Assembly: GCA_046290215.1 (NCBI GenBank)
Contig: JBKAGC010000023.1
Location: forward strand, 1 to 25,815
Length of the DNA stretch: 25,815 nt
Source: JAHRVQ01 sp046290215
GTDB lineage: Bacteria > Pseudomonadota > Gammaproteobacteria > Pseudomonadales > Azotimanducaceae
Direction of reading: 5' to 3'
Shown here: positions 16,011 to 23,654 of the stretch, one piece after another
Numbering within the stretch: the first letter of the stretch is position 1
Layout: each line of letters opens with the position of its first letter
The notes under the pieces: model-generated
What the model was told of the DNA's origin: nothing
The model's input: the letters and a program-made list of their open reading frames with translations, nothing else
Database searches by the model: none
Made by a program: the position numbers and the translations under genes

Positions 16011-16748
16011 ATGCACTTTCTCAGGGAATTTCTAGTTTGGTAGCTTGCCCTCTCCAGAGGTTTCGACGGTACGCTCCAGGATATTATTCAAGAGGCATTT
16101 GAGTCTCACGAGAATGTAACGATTTCATTCAGCGGTGCTGAGGATGTGGTTCTCATTGATATGGCATGTAATGTGGCAGCTGAGGTGAATGCCTTTTGCC
16201 TTGATACGGGACGTTTACATCCTGAGACATACCAATTCATTGAACAGGTCCGTGATCATTACGGCATTGATATTGACGTCATCAGCCCGGACGGCGCAGC
16301 AGTCGCGGAATTTGTCAAAGCCAAGGGCTTATATAGCTTTTATGAGGACGGCCATCAGGAATGCTGTAGTGTTCGCAAGATAGCCCCGCTCCGGGAGCAC
16401 CTAACCCAATGGGATGCGTGGATTACCGGGCAAAGGCGTGATCAGAGCCCAACTCGCAGCGAGGTCCAGACTCGTGAAAATGACACGGCTTTCTCCACCG
16501 AGGACCACCAGATCACAAAGTACAACCCACTTGCAGACTGGTCCTCGGCGCAAGTCTGGCAATACATTCGCGAGTTCGATGTACCATATAATAAGCTCCA
16601 CGATCGAGGCTACATGAGCATTGGCTGCGAGCCATGCACACGGGCCATTCGACCAAATGAACATGAACGCGCGGGTCGTTGGTGGTGGGAAGAAGCAACC
16701 AAAAAGGAATGCGGTCTGCACATCATCAACGTGGAGCAAGCCGGATGA
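16011..16748 (+). CDS. cysH: APS reductase CysH, with in-frame amber at codon 11
   Basis: Adenylylsulfate reductase, the step that makes sulfite in assimilatory sulfate reduction. The PP-loop region is TISFSGAEDVVL. The cysteine pairs in ECCSVRKI and GCEPCTR bind a 4Fe-4S cluster, which points to APS and not PAPS as substrate. ECGLH near the C-terminus holds the catalytic Cys. Homology runs upstream of the GTG at 16146 to at least 16053 (LSRGFDGTLQDIIQEAFESH), and that GTG would cut off the PP-loop. The only fitting start is the ATG at 16011, giving a family-sized 245-codon gene, but codon 11 (16041-16043) is TAG. No ATG, GTG or TTG lies in frame between 16044 and 16146. The gene may be inactive, read through, started at a rare codon, or hit by a base error. 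It overlaps the next gene by ATGA. Confidence 0.82.
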
Positions 16749-17077
16749 ATATTACTTTCGTGAAAAAGATCCTCAAAGACGGTCAACCTTGCCAGAAATG
16801 CCAGGATGTTGAAAAACGTCTGATTGACTCAGGACAAATGGATCGAATTGATACCGTTTTAGTTGCAGACGAACGTGATCCAGACTCACCAGGAAACCTC
16901 TTAGCTAACGAGGTCGGTGCGGCGCGAGCACCCTTCTTTGTGGTTGAAGATGGCGGAGAAAAGAAAGTTTATACCGTGTATTTCAAGTTCGCCAAAGAGG
17001 TACTAGGTAACAAGCAAACCAAGGCGGCAGAAAACCAGGAAATTCTCAACGATAATCCTGATCTGGATTTTATCTAA
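16745..17077 (+). CDS. Glutaredoxin/thioredoxin-like protein with CxxC motif
   Basis: A 110-residue protein starting MNITFVKKILKDGQPCQKCQ. Cys16 and Cys19 form a CxxC typical of thioredoxin-fold proteins, and the part APFFVVEDGG has the cis-proline-like position of that fold. It starts inside the last codons of cysH (ATGA overlap), so the two are co-translated. Pseudomonas has an uncharacterised gene in the same place between cysB and cysH. A role in giving electrons to the CysH catalytic cysteine is an inference from position and motif; no function is proven here. An upstream ATG at 16679 lies inside cysH and is rejected. Confidence 0.8.
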   Translation: MNITFVKKILKDGQPCQKCQDVEKRLIDSGQMDRIDTVLVADERDPDSPGNLLANEVGAARAPFFVVEDGGEKKVYTVYFKFAKEVLGNKQTKAAENQEILNDNPDLDFI

Positions 17078-17097
17078 ATCTACCGGCAGTACGTTAA

Positions 17098-17111
17098 GCT
17101 AAGGACTTAGC
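17098..17111. terminator. Small inverted repeat between convergent thiol protein gene and cysB
   Basis: GCTAAG (17098-17103) and CTTAGC (17106-17111) form a near-palindrome between the two stop codons, with partial TAA/TTA extension outside. There is no T run, so a terminator role is only possible. Confidence 0.3.
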
Positions 17112-17112
17112 C

Positions 17113-18087
17113 TTACTTTATTGGCAGTTCAATATCGGCAAACAACTCGTCTAATTCAGCACGATTAGATTTGCTAAATGCAGCCTCTACTACCTCACGA
17201 GTCAGGTGTGGTGCAAACAACTCCATAAACTCGTACATGTAACCGCGTAAAAAGGTACCACGGCGACAGCCGATCATGGTGGTGCTTTGCTCAAACAGAT
17301 GGCTCGCATCAATCGCCACCAGATCATCGTCTAATTCTGCATCATAGGCCATCTGAGCAATAATGCCGATGCCAAGCCCGAGGCGGACGTAGGTTTTAAT
17401 GACATCTGCATCAGTGGCGGTAAACACCACTCGAGGTGCCAGGCCGCGGTGCATAAATGCCTCATCCAATTTTGAGCGGCCAGTAAAGCCAAACACATAA
17501 GTGACAATTGGATGCTCTGCCACATCTTCAAGTGTCACATTTGCTAGATTCGCCAGGGGATGCCCTTTAGGTACAACGATACAGCGATTCCAGCGGTAGC
17601 ATGGCAACATAATCAGGTCATTAAAAAGTTCCAAACCTTCCGTGGCAATTGCAAAGTCCACATTGCCATCTGCTGCGAGCTCAGATATCTGGATTGGACT
17701 GCCCTGGTGCATGTGTAGGGAGACTTCTGGATAACGACCAATAAAACCTTCAATCACATCAGGTAACGCATAACGTGCCTGGGTGTGGGTGGTGGCAACT
17801 GACAAACTGCCCTTTTTCTCGTTACTGAATTCCTGGGCAACCTGCTTGATGCTCTCTACCTTACGGAGGATCTCACCTGCCTTTTCAATAATGGTTTCCC
17901 CCGCCGGGGTGATTCGGGTGAGATGTTTACCACTGCGGGAAAAAACCTCGACACCAAGCTCATCCTCCAGGAGGCGGATTTGCTTGCTGATACCAGGTTG
18001 TGAGGTATACAAACTCTGAGCTGTGGCTGAAACATTGAGATCATGATGCGCCACTTCCCAGATATATCTAAGTTGTTGAAGCTTCAC
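17113..18087 (-). CDS. cysB: LysR-type regulator CysB
   Basis: A 324-residue LysR regulator, the same length as E. coli CysB. The N-terminal helix-turn-helix is MKLQQLRYIWEVAHHDLNVS through TSQPGISKQIRLLEDELG. The effector domain covers about 90-300 and binds N- or O-acetylserine in known CysB proteins. The domain has the CysB-type stretch TTHTQARYALP (around residue 100) and TDADVIKTYVRLGLGIGI, which separate it from other LysR members. It activates sulfate-assimilation genes when sulfur is scarce and usually represses itself. It lies next to cysH and is divergent from a TauE/SafE transporter, both likely targets. Confidence 0.96.
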   Translation of the reverse strand: MKLQQLRYIWEVAHHDLNVSATAQSLYTSQPGISKQIRLLEDELGVEVFSRSGKHLTRITPAGETIIEKAGEILRKVESIKQVAQEFSNEKKGSLSVATTHTQARYALPDVIEGFIGRYPEVSLHMHQGSPIQISELAADGNVDFAIATEGLELFNDLIMLPCYRWNRCIVVPKGHPLANLANVTLEDVAEHPIVTYVFGFTGRSKLDEAFMHRGLAPRVVFTATDADVIKTYVRLGLGIGIIAQMAYDAELDDDLVAIDASHLFEQSTTMIGCRRGTFLRGYMYEFMELFAPHLTREVVEAAFSKSNRAELDELFADIELPIK

Positions 18088-18212
18088 GTTAATCGACCCT
18101 CGATTGCAGGTTTTGAGTTATTCGCTATTCATCTAAAAATATTAGCAAATATTCTTTTCCAGAATAGATAACTTGCTCTAAGTTTACAACTCAAAACGCC
18201 GCTGGACTATTC
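18088..18212. promoter_or_regulatory. Divergent control region of cysB and the TauE/SafE gene
   Basis: This 125-base gap is AT-rich compared with its neighbours and must hold both promoters. It contains small inverted repeats, such as ATTCT/AGAAT around 18151-18165 and TATT/AATA around 18140-18152. LysR regulators often bind such AT-rich repeats, and CysB is expected to act here, but no single site can be fixed by eye. Confidence 0.4.
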
Positions 18213-18983
18213 GTGGACTTTCTTCTTTATATCTTCGCCGGAGCAACCGTGGGGCTTGCTGTTGGTGTCACCGGCGTCGGCGGCGGTTCTATTATGACGC
18301 CGTTACTGCTGGCGTTTGGTTTCCCTCTGCATATCGCGGTGGGTACCGATTTACTTTACGCAGCGATTACCAAAAGCGGTGGCGCATACACCCATGCACG
18401 GCAGAAAACCGTGCGCTGGGACATTGTGGGTTTGCTCGCGCTAGGTAGCTTACCTGCCAGCGGTCTGGCTATATTGATCCTTGATTACTGGTTTGTTGAG
18501 CCACAAAACTATGCTCACATCATTTCCACTGTACTCGGTGTGACGCTCATCATGACCTCTTTGGCGATATTCTATCGCGGTCGTATCACCAGTTTAGTGA
18601 GTGGTGCATTGGGCTCTGATAATGAAACGCGGCGTTGGCTGACGCCGATTATGGGTGCGGTCCTGGGTTTTATCGTGACCTTATCGTCAGTGGGTGCTGG
18701 CGCCATTGCCACGGCCTTGCTGATGATATTTTATCCTATGCTAAGAGGTGTAAAGGTGGTGGGGACAGATATTGCCCACGCCGTGCCTTTGACCTTGTTT
18801 GCCGGGCTTGGCCATTTGTACCTGGGCAATGTGGATTTCACCCTGTTGGCTGCCCTGCTCATTGGTTCATTGCCGGCTGTGCACTTTGGCGCCAGGCTCG
18901 GGCAGCGAATTCCAGATCAAATTATGCGCCCTCTACTGGCGTCAGCCCTGCTTGGCATTGGCGTCAAAGTGGCATTCTTCTAG
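18213..18983 (+). CDS. TauE/SafE (TSUP) family membrane transporter
   Basis: A 256-residue integral membrane protein with about seven or eight hydrophobic segments. The first half has VGLAVGVTGVGGGSIMTPLL and the second half LGFIVTLSSVGAGAIATALL, the paired repeats of the TSUP family, which moves sulfite, sulfoacetate, sulfate or other small sulfur anions. The start is GTG. Position back-to-back with cysB supports a sulfur substrate, perhaps sulfate uptake or sulfite export, but the direction and substrate cannot be read from sequence. The stop lies six bases from the stop of the convergent 5'-nucleotidase gene. Confidence 0.85.
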   Translation: MDFLLYIFAGATVGLAVGVTGVGGGSIMTPLLLAFGFPLHIAVGTDLLYAAITKSGGAYTHARQKTVRWDIVGLLALGSLPASGLAILILDYWFVEPQNYAHIISTVLGVTLIMTSLAIFYRGRITSLVSGALGSDNETRRWLTPIMGAVLGFIVTLSSVGAGAIATALLMIFYPMLRGVKVVGTDIAHAVPLTLFAGLGHLYLGNVDFTLLAALLIGSLPAVHFGARLGQRIPDQIMRPLLASALLGIGVKVAFF

Positions 18984-18989
18984 TCGCGG

Positions 18990-19907
18990 TTAGGGCTTAT
19001 TGACGTTGGTCACACCGTGCAAGACGTGTCCAGTGGCGACAAATTCACTGGCTGACGCGCAGTGCTCCGCCTGGTCATCAAAAAACACGTCGGCGCCATA
19101 AGCTTTAAGAAATTCACTCTTCTTCATGCCGCCAAGAAACATAGATTCATCCAGACGGATATCCCAGTCGCGCAAGGTTTTGATGACTCGTTCATGGGCA
19201 GGCGCAGACCTCGCCGTTACCAGCGCCGTGCGAATTGGACTTTGAGTTTGTGTGAATTCGGCTTGCAACTTATGTAGCGCAGCAAGGAAGGGTTTAAACG
19301 GCCCACCGGGCAAAGGTTGGTCGGCAGCTGCGAGCTCAGTTTCCTGGAATTTCTCCAGCCCCTGCTCCTGGTAAATACGCTCGGCTTCATCTGAGAACAG
19401 CACCGCGTCACCATCAAAAGCGAATTTAAGTTCGTGCTCGGCACTTGCTGATTGGGGTCTCCCGGGCAGAATGCTGGCCGCTGCAGAACCATTGGCAAGT
19501 GCCTCGCGAACATCGTCGGGGTTTGTGGATAGGAACAAATGACAGCCAAAGGGTGCCATATAAGGGTAAGGTGCTGCGCCGCCAGTAAATGCCGCGCGAA
19601 TTATCGGCAAGCCATAATGCTGAATGGAATTAAAGACCCGTAGCCCGGTATCTGCGGTGTTTCTCGACAGCAAGATAACCTCCACCGCCTGATCTTGCTC
19701 TAGCAAGCTGTTCAGACGCAGCAGTTTTGTCACCAGATTAAATGCCACGCCGGGGTTTAGAACCTCATCTTCATGGGCGATCTGATATTTTGCGTACTGC
19801 TCCACGCCCTGCTCGCGATAGACGCGATCACTCTCCTGGAGATCGAATAGCGCGCTACTGGAAATGGCAACGACGAGCTTGCGGTCAGTTTTATTGCGGG
19901 GCACCAT
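18990..19907 (-). CDS. Cytosolic 5'-nucleotidase family protein
   Basis: A 305-residue protein of the 5'-nucleotidase family related to animal NT5C1, found in many bacteria. It starts with LVVAISSSALFDLQESD, where Asp22 is the probable nucleophile, and has FAFDGDAVLFSDEAE in the middle and the conserved end FLGGMKKSEFLKAYGADVFFDD. It should dephosphorylate nucleoside monophosphates, but specificity is unknown. AGGTGG lies just upstream of the ATG. It is followed by a convergent transporter gene, and no nucleotide pathway gene is adjacent. Confidence 0.85.
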   Translation of the reverse strand: MVPRNKTDRKLVVAISSSALFDLQESDRVYREQGVEQYAKYQIAHEDEVLNPGVAFNLVTKLLRLNSLLEQDQAVEVILLSRNTADTGLRVFNSIQHYGLPIIRAAFTGGAAPYPYMAPFGCHLFLSTNPDDVREALANGSAAASILPGRPQSASAEHELKFAFDGDAVLFSDEAERIYQEQGLEKFQETELAAADQPLPGGPFKPFLAALHKLQAEFTQTQSPIRTALVTARSAPAHERVIKTLRDWDIRLDESMFLGGMKKSEFLKAYGADVFFDDQAEHCASASEFVATGHVLHGVTNVNKP

Positions 19908-19984
19908 GAACCACCTTTAGGTAACAACGTTTAACATAAGCAACACGGTAATCTGATACAAGTGACACAACGAAGCCCCTTTGC

Positions 19985-20494
19985 ATGTTCTATCTAGCTC
20001 TGTTTTTTATTCTCGCCTCAGGGCTGTTTGCCCTGCTGCGTATTTTACTCCGTGACAAACCGTTGACCCTGCAACAGTTTTTCATCCTTTACCTCCTGAC
20101 CTTGGCTGGGGGAGTTCTGATTGTCCTGGGGATCACTGGTCGGCTGCACTGGCTATTTGTCTTATTAGGCACCCTATTACCCTTTCTCAGTGGTTTCACG
20201 CGCTGGGCGCTTCGAATGTGGCGGGCTGCGGGGTTTTTACGCTCCTTGAAGCAACTGCTAGGTGAGCTCACTGGCCTTAACAATTCATCGCAGCAGGACT
20301 CTTCCGACCTGAACCAACCCATGAGTTACGAGCAGGCGCTGGATATTCTTGGATTGACTGGCCAACCCAGCGCGGCAGAAATAAAAGCGGCGCACCGGAA
20401 GATGATTCAAAAGTTGCACCCAGATCGCGGCGGCTCAACGTTGTTAGCGAAGCAGGTGAACGAAGCCAAGCAGGTGCTGCTAGACCATGCCTGA
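19985..20494 (+). CDS. Membrane-anchored J-domain protein, Pam18/TIM14-like layout
   Basis: A 169-residue protein. Residues 1-70 hold two or three hydrophobic segments (MFYLALFFILASGLFALLRI and two more), followed by a linker. A short J-domain fills the C-terminal end (about 113-168) with the HPD motif at 145-147 (KLHPDRGG) and the helix IV end VNEAKQVLLDHA. The J-domain should stimulate an Hsp70 such as DnaK at the membrane. The arrangement and the sequence ALDILGLTGQPSAAEIKAAH resemble mitochondrial Pam18/TIM14. The stop overlaps the next gene by eight bases, so it is in an operon with an unknown protein and a phosphatase. Confidence 0.85.
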   Translation: MFYLALFFILASGLFALLRILLRDKPLTLQQFFILYLLTLAGGVLIVLGITGRLHWLFVLLGTLLPFLSGFTRWALRMWRAAGFLRSLKQLLGELTGLNNSSQQDSSDLNQPMSYEQALDILGLTGQPSAAEIKAAHRKMIQKLHPDRGGSTLLAKQVNEAKQVLLDHA

Positions 20495-20891
20495 CCTTGT
20501 AGAACTTGAGCGTTGGCGCGCGGATCTGGAGGCCGTCGCTATTGAGCAAAACATGCAAACGGATGATACCGTGCAGCGCAATCTTGCGTTGATTGCCATC
20601 GAACTCGATGGGCTACGCATCAACTTACCAAAAGCAGAAGTTGAGCATGACGCAAGCATCGCAGCAGAGTTGTTTGCTCTGCATCAGGCAAACATTGCTA
20701 ATCGTGTGTTAGATACGTTGCAACACGTGCTTGGCTACTATGCCCTCACCAGCCAATTTGAGGGGCAAAACGAACCGCCGTTAGCACCACAAACGGCTCA
20801 TGATTTAAGAACTCAACTAATGGCTCATAAAGTCGATGTGTTCGCTGCCAAACACCAGTTAGTGCAACTATTACAGCGAGATGCAACGTGA
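20487..20891 (+). CDS. Unknown protein in the J-protein/Gph operon
   Basis: A 134-residue protein I do not recognise. It has no signal peptide or membrane segment; it is rich in Leu, Ala, Gln and acidic residues and is predicted by eye to be mostly helical. Its ATG overlaps the end of the J-domain gene by eight bases and its TGA overlaps the next start (GTGA), so it is certainly translated as part of a three-gene operon. Composition and codon use look like those of the neighbours, so it is not an accidental frame. Function is unknown. Confidence 0.7.
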   Translation: MPDLVELERWRADLEAVAIEQNMQTDDTVQRNLALIAIELDGLRINLPKAEVEHDASIAAELFALHQANIANRVLDTLQHVLGYYALTSQFEGQNEPPLAPQTAHDLRTQLMAHKVDVFAAKHQLVQLLQRDAT

Positions 20892-21547
20892 AGACTGTGG
20901 TGTTTGATTTAGACGGTACGTTGCTCGATACCCTGCAAAGCCTTGCCAATTGCTATAACCGGGTGCTCTCAGCTCATGATTTGCAAACTCATGAAGTGGC
21001 TGCCTACCGAAATTTTATCGGCAATGGCGCCCGAAATTGTCTGTTGGCTTGTTTGCGGGCTAGCGGCGAATTGACAGATTTAACTGACGACCACATTGAT
21101 CAGCTCTTAGACGCCCAACAACAGGACTACCGGCAAAGTTGGCACCAGGATGTGGCGATTTACCCAGGTATCCAGGATGCCATAGCAGATTTACAAAGGC
21201 GCGGCATGAATTTGGCAGTCTTGACCAATAAGGACCATGAGTTTGCCGAACGCTGTATCAGGCATTTCTTTCCAAATCAGCCGTTTGCCTACATTCAGGG
21301 ATTTACGGCGCAAGTTCCGCATAAACCTGATCCCATTGGCGCGCAACGAATTGCTGAGTATTTTTCTTGCTCAGCGGAAGAAACTTGTCTGGTCGGTGAT
21401 ACCTGGGTTGACGTCGCTACCGCAAAACGTGCGGGCTTTAAGGCAATCGGTGTTTTATGGGGCTTTCGAGGCCGGAGCGAATTGGTGGACGCCGGTGCCG
21501 ATCATATCATTTCGACACCCGCGGACCTGGCCGATGTTGTTGGATAG
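20888..21547 (+). CDS. gph: HAD-family phosphoglycolate phosphatase-like protein
   Basis: A 219-residue HAD hydrolase. Motif I is VVFDLDGTLLDT (Asp7 and Asp9), motif II is in LAVLTNKDH, Lys in HKPDP is motif III, and GDTWVDVATAKRAGF is motif IV. The helical cap between residues 15 and 85 is the type found in Gph, which removes phosphate from 2-phosphoglycolate made during DNA repair or oxygenation reactions. Related proteins act on other small phosphates, so the symbol is provisional. The start is GTG overlapping the preceding stop. The stop lies four bases from the stop of the convergent kinase gene. Confidence 0.8.
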   Translation: MKTVVFDLDGTLLDTLQSLANCYNRVLSAHDLQTHEVAAYRNFIGNGARNCLLACLRASGELTDLTDDHIDQLLDAQQQDYRQSWHQDVAIYPGIQDAIADLQRRGMNLAVLTNKDHEFAERCIRHFFPNQPFAYIQGFTAQVPHKPDPIGAQRIAEYFSCSAEETCLVGDTWVDVATAKRAGFKAIGVLWGFRGRSELVDAGADHIISTPADLADVVG

Positions 21548-21551
21548 TCTG

Positions 21552-23420
21552 TTAGGACTCCACTGCCAGGTTAGACAACATTTCATCTATGGTGCGCAAA
21601 AATTCTTTGCTATCCAGTGGTTTTGGCATAAATGCCTGAATACCGTACTGGGCAATATTGGTTTCATCCACGACATCGCTGTAACCGGTACACAACATCA
21701 CCGGTAGATCCTGACGCAGGGTAATCATCTTGCCGGCCAACTGTACGCCGCTTAATCCAGGCATGGTTTGGTCAGTGACTACCAGGTCGTAATTCTCTGG
21801 ATTAGCGCTAAACAAATCCCAGGCCTCGTGGCTGTCTGTGGCAACGGTGACTTTGAAGCCTTTACGTTGTAATAGCTCGCGGATGAAATAAGCCAGTGAA
21901 ACCTCGTCATCAACCACCAGAACATGTCTACCCTGATTCTCGGTTGGCGTAATCTTCGTGTGGGGTTTTTCGGGCAAACTTGCATCAACGACATCGGCTG
22001 GCTTCAAGAACAAGCGCACCTCGGTACCGTCGTTCACCAGACTATCCACTTTTATGTGACCACCCTGGCCGTGCATGATGCCGTGAACCATTGCTAGCCC
22101 CATGCCTGAACCGTCTTGTTTGCTCGAAACATACGGCTCAAACAGACGTTCGATAAATTGCTCAGGAATCCCTTTGCCTGTGTCTTCAATAGATAACTCA
22201 ACGAATTCCCCGGCAAACTCCGTGTGACAGGAGCTGCAAGTTTCCCGGCGCACGGTGCGTTGGCGGCCGCGAAGGTGGATTGTGCCACCAGAGGGCATTG
22301 CATCGCGGGCGTTGATACAAATATTCATAACGACCTGCTGGAGAAACTGTTTGTCGATGAATATCTCCGGCAATCCCTCGTCAATGTCGATTCTAATTTC
22401 AATCAGACTGGGTAAAGTGGCCCGCAGCATTTTGACGATGTCTTTGACCTCATGCATTAAATCGAGGTTGCTGGGTTCTGATTCATCCGCGCGACTAAAG
22501 GTGAGCATTTTTGCCACGAGTTCTCTGGCGCGTCGGCCACCGCCATAAATTTCTTGTAGATAAGTTAAGAGTTTTGCTGAAGCCTCTTGTGGTGCTTCCA
22601 TCAATGCCAGCTCAGTGTAGCCCATCACGCTGGTGAGAATATTGTTAAAGTCATGGGCGATGCCGCCAGCCAGTTCACCAATGGCCTCCATCTTTTGCAC
22701 ACGCATCATCTTGTTCTCAAGGGATTGGCGTTCTTGATTTTCTTGTACCCGGGCGGTGATATCCTCTATCGAACCGTTTAACCCAACTACCTGACCCTTG
22801 TCGGTACGAATCGCTACCTGGCCGCGAATTGACAGCCAGCGATGGTCATTATGAGCATCGAGAATCTCTAGCTCTTCGAGGAAAAATTCCGCTGAGCCCA
22901 GCAACAGCCGGCGACAACCAGAGATGAGTAGGCCAGTCTCTTTGGGTCGCGTCTTCTTGGCTGTTTCAAAATCCACTACCGTTTGGCTAAAACCAAATAC
23001 TTCTGCTAACGGTCTAGCAAGGGTGAGGCGATTGGTGATCAGGTCGTAACTCCAGGTTGAAGGCGGCAGATGCCTTTTGGCCTGATTGTTTGCTGGCAAT
23101 GCCGTTATTACAGCGCCGGAAAGTGCACCGCCGCTGCGAATGCTGCGAATCTCCCAGTTATGTTCATCAGGCACTTCGAAATAGATGAATTCGTGACCGT
23201 TTTGGATCTCCTGATAGCGGTTGATCACTTCTGGTTGATTGGAGAATATCTCTTCAATATGTTTGCCGCGGACGTCGCCAAATACTTGTTTTACCCGGTC
23301 ATTGGCCCATAAGCACTGGGCTGCAGAATCTAGTTCAAAAACCAGTTCAGGTTCACTTTGGTTAACGTCAGTTTTTGCCTCGGATGCGTTGGTAGCAAAG
23401 GCGAGCTTGGAGGTTTCCAT
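21552..23420 (-). CDS. Soluble hybrid histidine kinase (PAS-PAS-HisKA-HATPase-REC)
   Basis: A 622-residue sensor kinase with no membrane segment. PAS-like domains cover about 25-110 and 120-225. HisKA has the phosphorylated His256 in AGGIAHDFNN. The ATPase domain has NICINARDAM (about 366-375), DTGKGI (413-418) and GSGMGLA (437-443). A receiver domain follows with Asp504/505, phosphoacceptor Asp550, Thr578 and Lys600. An unusual insertion in the ATPase domain has CSSCH at 395-399. No output domain is present, so phosphate must pass to another protein. I start at the ATG at 23420; the upstream frame opens only with TTG at 23516. It is divergent from a dehydrogenase gene. Confidence 0.9.
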   Translation of the reverse strand: METSKLAFATNASEAKTDVNQSEPELVFELDSAAQCLWANDRVKQVFGDVRGKHIEEIFSNQPEVINRYQEIQNGHEFIYFEVPDEHNWEIRSIRSGGALSGAVITALPANNQAKRHLPPSTWSYDLITNRLTLARPLAEVFGFSQTVVDFETAKKTRPKETGLLISGCRRLLLGSAEFFLEELEILDAHNDHRWLSIRGQVAIRTDKGQVVGLNGSIEDITARVQENQERQSLENKMMRVQKMEAIGELAGGIAHDFNNILTSVMGYTELALMEAPQEASAKLLTYLQEIYGGGRRARELVAKMLTFSRADESEPSNLDLMHEVKDIVKMLRATLPSLIEIRIDIDEGLPEIFIDKQFLQQVVMNICINARDAMPSGGTIHLRGRQRTVRRETCSSCHTEFAGEFVELSIEDTGKGIPEQFIERLFEPYVSSKQDGSGMGLAMVHGIMHGQGGHIKVDSLVNDGTEVRLFLKPADVVDASLPEKPHTKITPTENQGRHVLVVDDEVSLAYFIRELLQRKGFKVTVATDSHEAWDLFSANPENYDLVVTDQTMPGLSGVQLAGKMITLRQDLPVMLCTGYSDVVDETNIAQYGIQAFMPKPLDSKEFLRTIDEMLSNLAVES

Positions 23421-23516
23421 ATGTCTTGACTGCGTGAGTGTAGGTCGACGAAACCCGCTCCCCCTTCCATGGCGAATTTCGCGTGCAATAATCCCCCTTA
23501 AGTAAAGGCCATGCAA

Positions 23517-23610
23517 GCTTTCCGGTTAAAAATGCCGTTATATATCTAAACTGAATGAGAGGCATGATCTTATTTCAGTAAGTTTTAACCGGCCTGGCTT
23601 TCCCGTTAAA
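23517..23610. repeat. Inverted and direct repeats between the hybrid kinase and the dehydrogenase
   Basis: CCGGTTAAAA (23522-23531) is exactly repeated in reverse complement at 23583-23592. Inside lie ATGCC/GGCAT (23532-23536, 23561-23565) and ACTGAA/TTCAGT (23550-23555, 23574-23579). GCTTTCCGGTTAAA (23517-23530) recurs as a direct copy with one change at 23597-23610, 80 bases away. The whole 234-base gap between the two start codons has no gene. This looks like an operator region for one or both genes. Confidence 0.6.
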
Positions 23611-23654
23611 TCTAAATGTGCGACGCTCTGGGCTTCAATTTTGAGGAGCAAACC

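Noticed and set aside
23421..23516. Extension of the hybrid kinase to the TTG at 23516
   Set aside because: The added 32 residues are basic and of low quality, with no family match; the ATG at 23420 is preferred though its ribosome binding site is weak.
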